Of a stretch of 64,000 bases of DNA, positions 27,345 through 36,563 are shown piece after piece. Location: the NCBI RefSeq assembly GCF_032229285.1, contig NZ_CP135084.1, positions 2,852,001-2,916,000 on the forward strand, in the 5' to 3' direction. A program made the translations under genes and the position numbers. Every line of letters starts with the position of its first letter. Position 1 is the stretch's first letter. The notes under the pieces were generated by a model. That model ran no database searches. It saw nothing but the letters and a program-made list of their open reading frames with translations, and was not told the DNA's origin. Source of the stretch: Rheinheimera sp. MMS21-TC3. GTDB taxonomy: Bacteria; Pseudomonadota; Gammaproteobacteria; Enterobacterales; Alteromonadaceae.

Positions 27345-28202
27345 ATGACAAAAGCAGATATGAATAATGACTTCTCTGAAGCGCTAGCTGGTTTAAGCTT
27401 AGGTAAAGCAACCGATTATATTGATCAATATGATCCTAAGTTACTGCAAGCCGTACCGCGCAGCTTAGGCCGACATGCGCTTAGTTTAGACAATGATAAC
27501 TTACCTTTTGTCGGTCACGATATATGGCACGGCTATGAGCTATCTTGGCTCAACCGTAAAGGTAAACCGCAAGTTGCTTTAGCCACATTCACAGTGCCCT
27601 TTGATTCTTGTAACTTGATAGAATCTAAATCATTTAAATTATACTTAAATAGCTTCAATCAAAGCCGATTTACGGACTTAAGCCAAGTCTATAAAAACTT
27701 ACAGCGAGATTTATCTGCCTGCGCCGGTAAAGCCGTCACGGTAAACTTACATCATGTAAATGAAATTACTACCTTTCAGCCGACGTGGATCCCTGGGCTT
27801 TGTATCGATGATCTGGATATTGAAGTTGATCAATACCAATATGATGCCAGCTTACTTAAAACGCTGCAAAATGCTGATATAGTGACAGAAAAGCTACATT
27901 CACATTTATTAAAATCAAATTGTTTAATTACTTCTCAACCCGATTGGGCTAGTGTTTATATAGAATATAGTGGTGTGCAAATTGACCACGAGTCTTTACT
28001 TCGATATTTAATTAGTTTTCGTAATCATAACGAATTTCATGAACAATGTGTTGAACGTATTTTTCTTGATATCTGGACCCGCTGTCAGCCGCACTATTTA
28101 GCGGTATATGCCCGCTATACGCGTCGAGGTGGTTTAGACATTAATCCATGGCGTTGTAGCCAACAGGCAACTCCACCAGCAATTCGTTTAAGCAGACAGT
28201 AA
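27345..28202 (+). CDS. queF: NADPH-dependent 7-cyano-7-deazaguanine reductase
   Basis: Reduces preQ0 to preQ1 in queuosine synthesis for tRNA wobble positions. The 285-residue bimodular (YqfF-like long) form is present. The QueF motif [17 protein letters not shown] lies near residue 90, and the catalytic cysteine C193 is in [11 protein letters not shown]. The C-terminal HEQCVERIF and [13 protein letters not shown] match E. coli closely. The start is uncertain among GTG 27342, ATG 27345 and ATG 27360, none with a good ribosome site. No preQ1 riboswitch is seen in the short upstream gap. Confidence 0.95.
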   Translation: MTKADMNNDFSEALAGLSLGKATDYIDQYDPKLLQAVPRSLGRHALSLDNDNLPFVGHDIWHGYELSWLNRKGKPQVALATFTVPFDSCNLIESKSFKLYLNSFNQSRFTDLSQVYKNLQRDLSACAGKAVTVNLHHVNEITTFQPTWIPGLCIDDLDIEVDQYQYDASLLKTLQNADIVTEKLHSHLLKSNCLITSQPDWASVYIEYSGVQIDHESLLRYLISFRNHNEFHEQCVERIFLDIWTRCQPHYLAVYARYTRRGGLDINPWRCSQQATPPAIRLSRQ

Positions 28203-28204
28203 AT

Positions 28205-28231
28205 ATCGCTTTTATGCTATTTGTCGATATA
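28205..28231 (+). promoter_or_regulatory. Sigma-28-like promoter upstream of the GGDEF gene
   Basis: The -10 GTCGATAT matches GCCGATAA at 6 of 8 positions. Eleven bases upstream, TATCGCTT matches TAAAGTTT at 5 of 8. On its own this is weak. It becomes notable because 28209-28234 matches 49103-49128, upstream of the YjfB-like gene, at about 22 of 26 positions. The start site would lie about 37 bases before the TTG start codon. Confidence 0.5.
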
Positions 28232-28274
28232 CTCAATTTATTAGGCTAATTAATTGCTAATTTAGGGAATTACT

Positions 28275-29834
28275 TTGCAGAACGATCGCCAACAACTTGA
28301 TAAGGCCTTAAAAGCTCGTAAGCTGCTAGAAGACACTTATGAAGCTCAGTTCAAAATTTTGGCACAATTTGTGGTAAGGCTTTCTTTAGCATGTAAAGGT
28401 ATTGATACCGAATTAGATAATAAACTAGCCAAGCTACGCACAGAGTTAAATCGTGGTACCGATCTAGAAAAACTAATTCCTTTTATTGAAAGCACTAGCA
28501 CTAGCTTACAGCAGCTTGAAGTTAGGCATCAGCTTGAGTTACAAAAGGTGCAGCAGGGCCTAACTAATGCGGGTAAGTACTTACAGTTGCAAAAAGGCTT
28601 ACCCGATCAATTACGTCGTGATTTACGATCCTTATTAGTTAGTGTAGAACTACCCTCTTCTACTGTGCATGCTTTTTTACCTCACTTAACTAAACTATCA
28701 GAGCTGTATCAAACCGCATTACAGGCTAAAGCTAACATACAACAGAGCAAGACTAACGATAATCGCTATCAAACTATCTGTCGGCAGATTAGTAATGAAT
28801 TAAGTAGTTTACTAAGTGAATTAGCTTTTACAGATACTGCAGCGGTTGAGATTAATCAAATTCGTAGCAGCTTACTAACTGAATTATCCATTGAAAGCTT
28901 ATTACAAGCTTGCCTTAAAACTATTAACATCATTATTGTAAGTGTTAATAACGAACGCCAACTAGCAGAGCGTTTCTTATTAAAATTAAATGATGCTTTA
29001 TCTAGTGTGCAAAAAGCGGTTACCACTTCAGTTAGCAGCTCTAACGAACTGCAAACACAACTTAGTAATCTTGACCAACAAATAAGTTCGCAAATAAACA
29101 ATTTATCTCAAAGTAGCCGCAGTGCTACTTCGCTAGAGCAACTTAAAAATTTAGTTGCCGATAAGCTAACCACTATTACTGTATCACTGCAGAAAAAACA
29201 ACAATTTGAGCAACAGCATCGACAAAAAGTGAATCAAACGCTTACTGATATGACCCAGCGTTTGCAAGAGTTAGAGCAAGATGCTGTAACTTTTCAACAG
29301 CGCATAGCTGAACAAAATCTGCGCAGCTTACAAGATGCCTTAACCCAAATTCCGAATAGAGCGGCTTTTGATGAGCGTTATCAATTTGAACTAAAGCGGG
29401 CCAAACGCTACAACACTCCCTTATGCGTTGTCATTGCTGATATTGACCGCTTTAAAAGTATTAATGATAATTATGGCCATAGTGCGGGTGATAAAACCTT
29501 AAAGATTATTGCCCAAACGCTGTATACAAATCTTCGTGAGACTGATTTTATCGCTCGTTATGGTGGTGAAGAGTTTATACTTTTATTTCCAAAAACCACA
29601 TTAAGTGAGCTTGAACAACCACTAAATAGCCTTAGAGAAAAAGTGGCAAAGATCCCATTTAAGTTTAAAAACATTAAAGTCCCTATTACTATCTCAATAG
29701 GGGCAACTCAACTAATAAACAATGATACACCACTAAGTGCTATTGACCGTGCAGATAAGGCCTTATATGAAGCTAAGCATACTGGTCGTAATAAGGTAGT
29801 TTTAAAGCCAGCAACAAGCAAAGTAACCAATTAA
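28275..29834 (+). CDS. Diguanylate cyclase with long N-terminal coiled coil
   Basis: A 519-residue cytosolic protein. Residues 1-345 are helical and Gln/Leu/Ser rich, with coiled-coil character especially at 250-345, and no membrane segment. The C-terminal GGDEF domain (about 350-510) has DALTQIPNRAAF, the metal site DIDRFKSINDNYGHSAGD, the active site GGEEF at 430-434, and an intact inhibitory I-site RETD at 421-424, five residues before. It should make c-di-GMP with product inhibition. Start is TTG with AGGGA 6 bases upstream. ppnN follows 19 bases downstream. Confidence 0.92.
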   Translation: MQNDRQQLDKALKARKLLEDTYEAQFKILAQFVVRLSLACKGIDTELDNKLAKLRTELNRGTDLEKLIPFIESTSTSLQQLEVRHQLELQKVQQGLTNAGKYLQLQKGLPDQLRRDLRSLLVSVELPSSTVHAFLPHLTKLSELYQTALQAKANIQQSKTNDNRYQTICRQISNELSSLLSELAFTDTAAVEINQIRSSLLTELSIESLLQACLKTINIIIVSVNNERQLAERFLLKLNDALSSVQKAVTTSVSSSNELQTQLSNLDQQISSQINNLSQSSRSATSLEQLKNLVADKLTTITVSLQKKQQFEQQHRQKVNQTLTDMTQRLQELEQDAVTFQQRIAEQNLRSLQDALTQIPNRAAFDERYQFELKRAKRYNTPLCVVIADIDRFKSINDNYGHSAGDKTLKIIAQTLYTNLRETDFIARYGGEEFILLFPKTTLSELEQPLNSLREKVAKIPFKFKNIKVPITISIGATQLINNDTPLSAIDRADKALYEAKHTGRNKVVLKPATSKVTN

Positions 29835-29853
29835 GTTATCACAAGGAAACGCT

Positions 29854-31212
29854 ATGCACGTGCAGTTAAATCCATTAGGCTCTATGGACTTATTATCCCA
29901 ATTAGAAGTTGATAAATTACAACAAAACGCTGAAAAAGCTACCTTTCAAATATTTAGAAATTGTTGCTTAGCTGTGTTAAACGTTGGCAGCCACACTGAC
30001 TGCTCAGCAGAAATTTATGAACAATATCAAGATTTTAAAGTTAATTTACTTAGCCGCGAACGCGGTATAAAAATTGAACTATTTAACCCACCCAAAGATG
30101 CGTTTGTTGACGGTAATATTATTAAAGGTATCCACGAGCATTTGTTTGCCGTATTAAGAGATATTTTATTTTATCACTCACGGCTGCAAAATCAAAAAAG
30201 CTGGTTAGATTTAAGTAATAGTAGCCACGTTACCCATGCCGTATTCGATATTATGCGAAACGCCAGAGTTATAGATGGCACTAATGAGCCAAATTTAATT
30301 GTTTGCTGGGGAGGGCACTCCATTAGTGATATTGAATATAAATATACCAAAGAAGTTGGCTACCAACTTGGTTTACGTGGTTTAGATATTTGTACCGGTT
30401 GCGGCCCAGGCGCCATGAAAGGACCCATGAAAGGCGCCACTATTGGTCATAATAAACAACGGATCCGTAATGGCCGTTATTTAGGCATCACCGAACCCAG
30501 CATTATTGCAGCAGAGCCCCCTAACCCAATCGTTAATCAACTGGTTATTTTACCTGATATCGAAAAACGCTTAGAAGCCTTTATTCGCACTGCTCACGGC
30601 ATTATTATTTTCCCAGGTGGCGCTGGTACAGCAGAAGAGTTGTTGTATTTATTGGGTATAATGCTCCATCCAGATAATAAGCAACAACAGTTACCTATTA
30701 TTTTAACTGGCCCTAAAGACAGCGCAGAATACTTTAATCATATCGCCAGTTTTATTGAACAAACCTTGGGCGCTGAAGCTTTAGCTTTAATGGATATTAT
30801 TATTGATGATCCTATTGCTGTTGCTCGTAAAGTGAAAGCGGCTAATACAGCGGTGCGCGATTATCGCTTAGCAGTAGGTGATGCTTATCATTTTAACTGG
30901 ACCTTAAAAATAGAACCTGACTTTCAGCAACCTTTTATACCCAGCCACGCCAATATTGCCACTTTAGATCTACACTTAGAACAAAGTAAGGCTAGCTTAG
31001 CCGCAAATTTACGCCGCGCCTTTTCGGCTGTAGTTGCCGGTAACGTTAAAGAGGAAGGCATTAAAGCGATTCGCGAGCATGGACCATTTTTAATTAGTGG
31101 CGAACCTAAATTAATGCAGTTAATGGATACGCTCTTGCAATCGTTTGTCGAGCAAGGCCGAATGAAGCTACCTGGCTCAACCTACACTCCCTGTTATCGG
31201 GTAATAAAATAA
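29854..31212 (+). CDS. ppnN: Pyrimidine/purine nucleotide 5'-monophosphate nucleosidase
   Basis: LOG-family enzyme (YgdH) that splits nucleoside monophosphates into base and ribose 5-phosphate; in E. coli it is activated by (p)ppGpp. The 452 residues carry the Rossmann-like GGHSISDIEYKYT, CTGCGPGAMKGPMKGA, and the signature PGGAGTAEELLYLLG (about 255-270). AAGGAAACGCT precedes the ATG. xni begins directly after its stop codon with no gap, which supports one operon with the GGDEF gene. Confidence 0.95.
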   Translation: MHVQLNPLGSMDLLSQLEVDKLQQNAEKATFQIFRNCCLAVLNVGSHTDCSAEIYEQYQDFKVNLLSRERGIKIELFNPPKDAFVDGNIIKGIHEHLFAVLRDILFYHSRLQNQKSWLDLSNSSHVTHAVFDIMRNARVIDGTNEPNLIVCWGGHSISDIEYKYTKEVGYQLGLRGLDICTGCGPGAMKGPMKGATIGHNKQRIRNGRYLGITEPSIIAAEPPNPIVNQLVILPDIEKRLEAFIRTAHGIIIFPGGAGTAEELLYLLGIMLHPDNKQQQLPIILTGPKDSAEYFNHIASFIEQTLGAEALALMDIIIDDPIAVARKVKAANTAVRDYRLAVGDAYHFNWTLKIEPDFQQPFIPSHANIATLDLHLEQSKASLAANLRRAFSAVVAGNVKEEGIKAIREHGPFLISGEPKLMQLMDTLLQSFVEQGRMKLPGSTYTPCYRVIK

Positions 31213-32022
31213 ATGGCTCATTTGTTATTGATAGATGCGATGAACTTAATCCGGCGTATATACGCGGTACAGGAACGGCCGTATTTACCCTTAGCTGATG
31301 AAGTTGCTGCTACGACTAAAGCACAAATTATTACCAATACAGAGCAAACACTGCGCCAGTCATTATTAAGATTGCAGCAAGACTTACAACCTAGTCATGC
31401 TGCTCTGGTATTTGATGGTGATAATAGCTATTGGCGGCGCCAGCTATTTACGGATTACAAGGCTAACCGTAAACCTATGCCTAGCATGCTTGCTGACGCC
31501 TTACCGGCATTACAGCAAGCAGCTAAGCAACTTGGCTTTCACTCTTTACGCCAGCCCGATTATGAAGCTGATGATATTATTGCTTCGATTGCCAGTCGGA
31601 TGGCGCAGCATCAACAGCAAGTCACTATCGTCTCAACCGATAAAGGCTTTTTACCGTTAATGTCACAGCAAATCCATGTTTATGACCACTTTAATCGCCA
31701 ATTTCATAGTGATGAAACTGTACAAGAGAAGTTTGGCGTGCCACCTCAGCAACTAGTTCGCTATTGGAGTTTAGTAGGTGATAACACCAACAATATCCCC
31801 GGCGTTCCGGGTATAGGGCCTAAAACTGCACTCGACTTGCTAGCTTTAGCTGATACATTAAACTTAGCGACTCAGCATGAAGGTTGCCATAAAAAAGTTC
31901 GTGATAAAATTTTAGAACATAAAGCTGACATTCAAATGTTTATGCAAATATTAAGTTTAAAAACTGACGTAGAACTTGGCGTTAACTTACAGGAGCTTCG
32001 TCTTGAACCCAGCACCCTCTAG
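31213..32022 (+). CDS. xni: Flap endonuclease Xni
   Basis: FEN-family nuclease related to the 5' nuclease domain of DNA polymerase I. The 269 residues have LLIDAMNLIRRIYAVQ, the arch region KANRKPMP, the metal cluster DYEADDIIASIA, STDKGFLPLM, and the helix-hairpin-helix VPGIGPKTALDLL. Like other Xni proteins it is shorter than Pol I nuclease domains. It begins at the base following the ppnN stop and overlaps the next gene by 20 bases. ygdH (ppnN)-xni adjacency is conserved in E. coli. Confidence 0.95.
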   Translation: MAHLLLIDAMNLIRRIYAVQERPYLPLADEVAATTKAQIITNTEQTLRQSLLRLQQDLQPSHAALVFDGDNSYWRRQLFTDYKANRKPMPSMLADALPALQQAAKQLGFHSLRQPDYEADDIIASIASRMAQHQQQVTIVSTDKGFLPLMSQQIHVYDHFNRQFHSDETVQEKFGVPPQQLVRYWSLVGDNTNNIPGVPGIGPKTALDLLALADTLNLATQHEGCHKKVRDKILEHKADIQMFMQILSLKTDVELGVNLQELRLEPSTL

Positions 32023-32446
32023 TCAGAATAGTCCTTTGCATTTCTTTGCTAGCTTTAAAGCCAAGCTATTATTGTTTTGCTTAGTTGGTATTGGCAGCTA
32101 CTTGCTATTAACGCTACTTATAGTAGTTTTTTATCAAGATAATACTGAACAAATGAACTGGGTTGATCGTGAGGCTTTTAATAATAAGATTATCAAAAAG
32201 TATAAGCCGCATACTGGTTTAAGCCAAACTGAAATTCTGCATACTCTAGGTAGCCCTGATATTACCGAAGCAGTAATAATAAATGCCGATATATATCAAG
32301 TACTGTATTTTCGCACTCACCGTAATACGCCAGACGGTATTACCACCGCGGATGAGTGTACTGCCCTATTATTAAAAAACCGCCAGTTAATCGCCATTGG
32401 TGATGCAGCTGTTAACCAATTTAGTCAAATAAAGCCCTATGGTTAA
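32003..32446 (+). CDS. DUF3192 family membrane-anchored protein
   Basis: A 147-residue paralogue of the lipoprotein at 25093-25455. It shares the core QVLYFRTHRNTPDGITTADE followed by CTALLL and IGD. Instead of a lipobox it has an uncleaved-looking N-terminal membrane helix (about 22-42, LLLFCLVGIGSYLLLTLLIVV), so the domain should face the periplasm. I choose the TTG at 32003, preceded by AGGAG at 7 bases, over a TTG at 31976 that lacks a site. It overlaps xni by 20 bases and the next gene by 8. Confidence 0.8.
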   Translation: MNPAPSSQNSPLHFFASFKAKLLLFCLVGIGSYLLLTLLIVVFYQDNTEQMNWVDREAFNNKIIKKYKPHTGLSQTEILHTLGSPDITEAVIINADIYQVLYFRTHRNTPDGITTADECTALLLKNRQLIAIGDAAVNQFSQIKPYG

Positions 32447-33863
32447 TACCCAAGCTTCGTCATGGCAAGGCTATACTCAGCTATATCAGCAACAGCTAAT
32501 TTTATTTAAAGCTAATAGCTCAGCAATGCAGCTTTATACGGTATCTGAACATTTAGTTGCAGCTAGGTTAAGCTTAACCGAACAACCAAGTGCGATATTA
32601 AGGCAACAAACAGCTCTAACAGCTGCTCTGGCTAGAGTAGAAATACTTTATCACTTTTGTTTAGATTACCAATGGCCTAGCGCAATCACTAACTTATTGC
32701 TGGTTAGTAGTTTTTGTAGCAGCATCGATGCTGAATTGGCAACTAATACCGCCGACAAGCTAACTAAGTACCCAGCGCTAGCTTGCGCTAAACGCAACCT
32801 GCAAGGGCTTCCTAGTAATATCTTTACCATACTAAGCCATTGCTATGCTAATCAACGTAAAATTAGCTATCATCAACAGTATCCTCTTAGCAGCCTACTT
32901 ACGCTAGCTGAGCAATTGACTGCTACACAACAAAGCATTGATCTTGCTAGTTTGAGACAAAAAGTTGCTTCTCAGCTTATGTATAGCCGCTGTGAGCTTG
33001 AGTTAAAGCTGTTGGCTGTACTGGCCAAAATAGTTACTCTAAGCTTAAACCTAACAGAACAGTCATTGGCTGCAAGTAAACTACTTAGTAGTGACTCTGC
33101 CGTTAGCCATTTACCTTTAGAGGATTACGCTCGTTTAGAAACCTATATAGAACAACAGCCGGTGATGGCTGGCCATTTAATGCAACGGGCTTCACAGCTT
33201 AATCGGCAACGACAAAAAATTAGCCAAGTAAAATTGGCTATTTCACTACTTGGCATTAATGCATTGCCCCTATTATTAGCCAGTGCTGAGCTGCAACAAC
33301 AGTTAGCTGATCTTAAGCTGCCCAATCATCTAATATTACAACAATTTACTCAGTGCTTTGCATCCGCTTTACATCTTCTACTCCCCACTGAGTTAACTAA
33401 AGATAAAGCAACCTTAATTGCCTATTGCCTTTGCGCCCCTTTATGGCTTAGCCATAAAAATTATTGCCAGCCTATAGTTCAAGTAAAGCCAGCACCGAAT
33501 CAGCTTAACTTACCCTTAGCGACACTGCTTACTCAAACTGATTACTTAACTAATATCAATATTTTATTGCAACGTTATCAGTTAAGCTCTTGGCTAAAGC
33601 CTAGCGCTGAACTCTTGCTCTACCTTAATCGTAAACCAAGTAAACTTAGCGCCATTAGCCTAGCTTTATTAACAGCTTGGCACGCCGCGGCTGCGACACT
33701 AACTTACGCAGGCCCTGGGACGACAAATTTACCTTTTTTACAGCAACTGTTACTTCGCCTGCAAAAGCTAGCTGCAGCTAACTTTAGTTATCAAGCTGAA
33801 GAATTATGCCTCAACCTAGCAACATCTAATACCAGCTTTTGCCCGCTGCAATTAAACTTATAG
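32439..33863 (+). CDS. HDOD-like helical protein (degenerate)
   Basis: A 474-residue, Leu- and Gln-rich helical protein. The region about 235-290 resembles a HDOD domain: YIEQQPVMAGHLMQRASQ, followed by an Ile/Lys stretch and AISLLGINALPLLLA, the pattern of residues before and inside the HDOD core (VM-x-P-x-L, then A-I-x-x-L-G). No His-Asp pair of an active HD phosphohydrolase is evident, as is normal for HDOD. No membrane segments are seen. It is the last gene of the GGDEF-ppnN-xni-DUF3192 run. Function unknown; HDOD assignment is tentative. Confidence 0.65.
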   Translation: MVNTQASSWQGYTQLYQQQLILFKANSSAMQLYTVSEHLVAARLSLTEQPSAILRQQTALTAALARVEILYHFCLDYQWPSAITNLLLVSSFCSSIDAELATNTADKLTKYPALACAKRNLQGLPSNIFTILSHCYANQRKISYHQQYPLSSLLTLAEQLTATQQSIDLASLRQKVASQLMYSRCELELKLLAVLAKIVTLSLNLTEQSLAASKLLSSDSAVSHLPLEDYARLETYIEQQPVMAGHLMQRASQLNRQRQKISQVKLAISLLGINALPLLLASAELQQQLADLKLPNHLILQQFTQCFASALHLLLPTELTKDKATLIAYCLCAPLWLSHKNYCQPIVQVKPAPNQLNLPLATLLTQTDYLTNINILLQRYQLSSWLKPSAELLLYLNRKPSKLSAISLALLTAWHAAAATLTYAGPGTTNLPFLQQLLLRLQKLAAANFSYQAEELCLNLATSNTSFCPLQLNL

Positions 33864-33914
33864 TTATATCACTCTAGCGCGTTTAAGCCCGCCAACTGGC
33901 GTATTGAGGCAGAA

Positions 33915-33935
33915 AATGTTATATTTAACAACATT
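33915..33935. promoter_or_regulatory. Short inverted repeat upstream of isocitrate dehydrogenase
   Basis: AATGTT (33915-33920) and AACATT (33930-33935) frame an AT-rich 9-base centre, 64 bases before the gene start. Two GAGGCTC copies follow within 40 bases. It could be an operator; no known regulator consensus is recognised. Confidence 0.3.
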
Positions 33936-33998
33936 CCCAGAGGCTCATCCGTGGCCCGAGGCTCTCTTTTGCACACTGGCATTTAAGCTAAGGTTCCT

Positions 33999-35006
33999 AT
34001 GAATAATCAGACAATTACCGTCATCAAAGGTGATGGCATTGGCCCAAGCATTGTTGAGGCTGCAATTCAAATATTAGATAAGGCTGGCTGTAACTTTTGC
34101 TATGAATATGTTGAGGCTGGATTAACGGCATTAGAAAATAGCGGTGAATTATTACCTCAAGCCACGCTAGATGCTATTGCTCGCAATAAGATCACCTTAA
34201 AAGGCCCTTTAACCACCCCTGTTGGTGATGGTTTTACTTCTATCAATGTTACCTTACGTAAAAAGTTTGGCTTGTACTCAAATGTACGGCCAGTAATTTC
34301 TTTTAAAGGCACTAAAGCCCGTTATGACAACATTGATATTATTACAATCCGTGAAAATACTGAAGGCATGTATTCAGGGCATGGCCAAGTGGTTTCTGCA
34401 GATGGTATGGTAGCAGAGGCCACCAGTATTGTTACTCGTGCTGGGGCAGAGCGCATTGCTATCTTTGCTTTTGAAACTGCGCGCCGCGAAAATCGTAAAA
34501 AAGTGACTATAGTGCATAAAGCCAATATCTTAAAATCTACCTCAGGCTTGTTCTTAAAAATAGCGCGTGAAGTTGCCAGTCGTTACCCTGATATTGAAGC
34601 ACAAGAAATGATTGTTGATAATGCCTGTATGCAACTAGTCATGAACCCACAGCAGTTTGACATCATAGTTACAACTAACCTATTTGGTGATATTTTATCA
34701 GATTTATGTGCTGGTTTAGTCGGTGGTTTGGGCATGGCGCCTGGTGCTAATATTGGCACTGATTGTGCTATTTTTGAAGCTGTTCACGGCAGTGCACCAG
34801 ATATTGCGGGTAAAAATTTAGCTAACCCTAGCTCGGTTATTCTAGCCTCAATTCAAATGCTAGATTATTTAGGTATGAATGACAAATCTTTAAAAATTCG
34901 TTCAGCCTTAGCAGATGTTATTGCAACTGGAGATCGCACAACCCGTGATCTAGGTGGCAACTACGGTACGACTGACTTTACTGCTGCCATGTTAGAACGT
35001 TTATAA
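33999..35006 (+). CDS. Isocitrate dehydrogenase, NAD-type (IDH3-like)
   Basis: Oxidatively decarboxylates isocitrate to 2-oxoglutarate. The 335-residue subunit is the short form related to mitochondrial IDH3 and isopropylmalate dehydrogenase, not the 416-residue E. coli Icd. Visible motifs are IKGDGIGPSIVEAA, SINVTLRKKFGLYSNVRP (substrate), IRENTEGMYSG, DNACMQLVMNP and the cofactor region HGSAPDIAGKNLANP. The last favours NAD over NADP by analogy with IDH3. Isopropylmalate or tartrate dehydrogenase is the alternative. It competes for isocitrate with AceA, encoded 9 kb away. Confidence 0.88.
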   Translation: MNNQTITVIKGDGIGPSIVEAAIQILDKAGCNFCYEYVEAGLTALENSGELLPQATLDAIARNKITLKGPLTTPVGDGFTSINVTLRKKFGLYSNVRPVISFKGTKARYDNIDIITIRENTEGMYSGHGQVVSADGMVAEATSIVTRAGAERIAIFAFETARRENRKKVTIVHKANILKSTSGLFLKIAREVASRYPDIEAQEMIVDNACMQLVMNPQQFDIIVTTNLFGDILSDLCAGLVGGLGMAPGANIGTDCAIFEAVHGSAPDIAGKNLANPSSVILASIQMLDYLGMNDKSLKIRSALADVIATGDRTTRDLGGNYGTTDFTAAMLERL

Positions 35007-35020
35007 GCTCTACCAAAATA

Positions 35021-35045
35021 AATAAGGCGCAAGCCGCCTTATTTC
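35021..35045 (+). terminator. Hairpin terminator after isocitrate dehydrogenase
   Basis: Ten-base arms AAATAAGGCG and CGCCTTATTT with a 5-base loop, 15 bases past the stop. The T-tract is short and lies inside the arm. Confidence 0.6.
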
Positions 35046-35087
35046 AATATAATTTCTAGTACAACCACTCATACTTATGGAGTTTAG

Positions 35088-35312
35088 ATGCCAGCCCACC
35101 AAGCCAATAATCCTCTGCATGGCGTGACCTTAGAGCAAGTAGTAACAGCTTTAGTTAGCTACTACGGTTGGCCAGCATTAGCTCATAAAGTAGATATTAA
35201 CTGCTTTAAAGTTGACCCTTCTATAAAAAGCAGTCTTAAGTTTTTGCGTCGAACGCCATGGGCTAGAGCCAAAGTAGAGCAACTCTATATTCAAACAAAG
35301 TGGCCTAACTAA
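35088..35312 (+). CDS. VF530 family DNA-binding protein (DUF2132)
   Basis: A 74-residue protein that matches the VF530 pattern almost throughout: [21 protein letters not shown], then [24 protein letters not shown] and KVEQLY. Family members are small DNA-binding helical proteins by structure. It has its own upstream hairpin terminator and a GGAG before the ATG, so it is probably a single gene. Its stop overlaps the end of the convergent gpt by 4 bases. Confidence 0.9.
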   Translation: MPAHQANNPLHGVTLEQVVTALVSYYGWPALAHKVDINCFKVDPSIKSSLKFLRRTPWARAKVEQLYIQTKWPN

Positions 35313-35785
35313 TATGCCTTCTTTGCTAAAGGTTGGCTGTAGGATAGCGCCATATCCCAAGGTAATTGAATCCAAGTATCTTGTTCAATGTCAACAACAT
35401 ACTTATCCACAAATGCTTTGCCTTGCGGTTTAGCATAGATAGTGACAAAGTAAGCTTGTGGAAACAGTTTACGTAAAGATTTTGCTGTTTCACCGGTATC
35501 TACTAAATCATCAACTATTAATAATTTACTACTATCCTTAATACTGGCCTGCTTTAAAATCTGTAAACTACCTTGCTTATTATGGTCATAACTTGCTATA
35601 CAGATACTGTCTACTACTCTAAGATTTAATTCCCGAGCTAAAATTGCAGCCGGCACTAAACCGCCGCGACTAACGGCTAAAATGCTAGTGTAACCACCAG
35701 CTAACAATTGTACAGCTAAGGCTTTGCTCGCCTGATGAAATGCTTCCCAAGAGACAAGAAACTGTTTATTTTCAGCTAAAGACAT
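35309..35785 (-). CDS. gpt: Xanthine phosphoribosyltransferase
   Basis: Salvages xanthine and guanine (and weakly hypoxanthine) with PRPP. The 158 residues align with E. coli Gpt (152) over the full length: [33 protein letters not shown], the PRPP motif [19 protein letters not shown], and [15 protein letters not shown]. It follows deoD by 33 bases on the same strand. Together with DeoD, which releases purine bases, and DeoB, this makes a purine-salvage operon. Confidence 0.94.
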   Translation of the reverse strand: MSLAENKQFLVSWEAFHQASKALAVQLLAGGYTSILAVSRGGLVPAAILARELNLRVVDSICIASYDHNKQGSLQILKQASIKDSSKLLIVDDLVDTGETAKSLRKLFPQAYFVTIYAKPQGKAFVDKYVVDIEQDTWIQLPWDMALSYSQPLAKKAY

Positions 35786-35818
35786 ACTCTTCTCATTAAT
35801 TAATCTGTTACTACTTAT

Positions 35819-36520
35819 TTAAATACAGCCTAATGCCACTTCGACCATTTCATTAAAGCTGGTCTGGCGCAGCTCAGCGCTTAAGGCTTCTCCGGTTCTA
35901 ATATGATCACTTACCGTTAAAATCGTTAAAGCATTAATACCGTATTCGGCAGCAACAGCATATAAACCTGCTGCTTCCATCTCAACCGCTAATACGCCAT
36001 ATTTCTCTAAGCGTTCAAATACCGTAGGATCAGGGTTGTAAAATAAATCTGCGGTAAACACATTGCCTACTTTTATTGCAATGTTGTTAGCTCGCGCTGC
36101 AGCCACAGCTTTTTCTAACAAAGGATAACTGGCAATAGCCGCAAAATCTATCCCGCCTAAACGTTGCCGATTAACCGCAGAGTCGGTACTGGCTCCCATC
36201 GCTATCACCACATCGCGAACTTTAACTGCAAGCGGTAAAGCGCCACAAGAGCCGACACGAATAATATTCTTTACACCATAAAATTTTGCTAATTCAGTAG
36301 CATAAATAGAGATTGATGGTATCCCCATCCCCGAACCTAAAACACTAACGGCTTTGCCATGATAATTACCGGTATAGCCAAGCATATTTCTAACTGTATT
36401 AACACAAACCACATCAGTTAGAAATGTTTCAGCTATATGTTTAGCCCGTAATGGATCGCCTGGCATAAGGACAGTGTCAGCAAAAGCATCAGCAGCGGCA
36501 GAAATATGAGGAGTCGCCAT
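35819..36520 (-). CDS. deoD: Purine nucleoside phosphorylase, hexameric type
   Basis: Phosphorolyses purine (deoxy)nucleosides into base and (deoxy)ribose 1-phosphate. The 233-residue protein is of the E. coli DeoD trimer-of-dimers type: [20 protein letters not shown] at the start, [24 protein letters not shown] (phosphate), [10 protein letters not shown] (ribose Glu), and SDHIRTGE with the catalytic Asp. It lies 43 bases after deoB, whose enzyme handles its ribose 1-phosphate product. Confidence 0.97.
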   Translation of the reverse strand: MATPHISAAADAFADTVLMPGDPLRAKHIAETFLTDVVCVNTVRNMLGYTGNYHGKAVSVLGSGMGIPSISIYATELAKFYGVKNIIRVGSCGALPLAVKVRDVVIAMGASTDSAVNRQRLGGIDFAAIASYPLLEKAVAAARANNIAIKVGNVFTADLFYNPDPTVFERLEKYGVLAVEMEAAGLYAVAAEYGINALTILTVSDHIRTGEALSAELRQTSFNEMVEVALGCI

Positions 36521-36563
36521 AAAGTTCTCTTATAAGTTTATATTCAGGTTAAGTATTCTAGTT

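Noticed and set aside
29155..29163. GCCGATAA in the GGDEF gene, a perfect sigma-28 -10
   Set aside because: Within coding sequence and without a -35 at the right distance; treated as chance.
35403..35411. DnaA-box-like TTATCCACA
   Set aside because: A single copy inside the gpt coding sequence, with no cluster or AT-rich unwinding element; not evidence for an origin.
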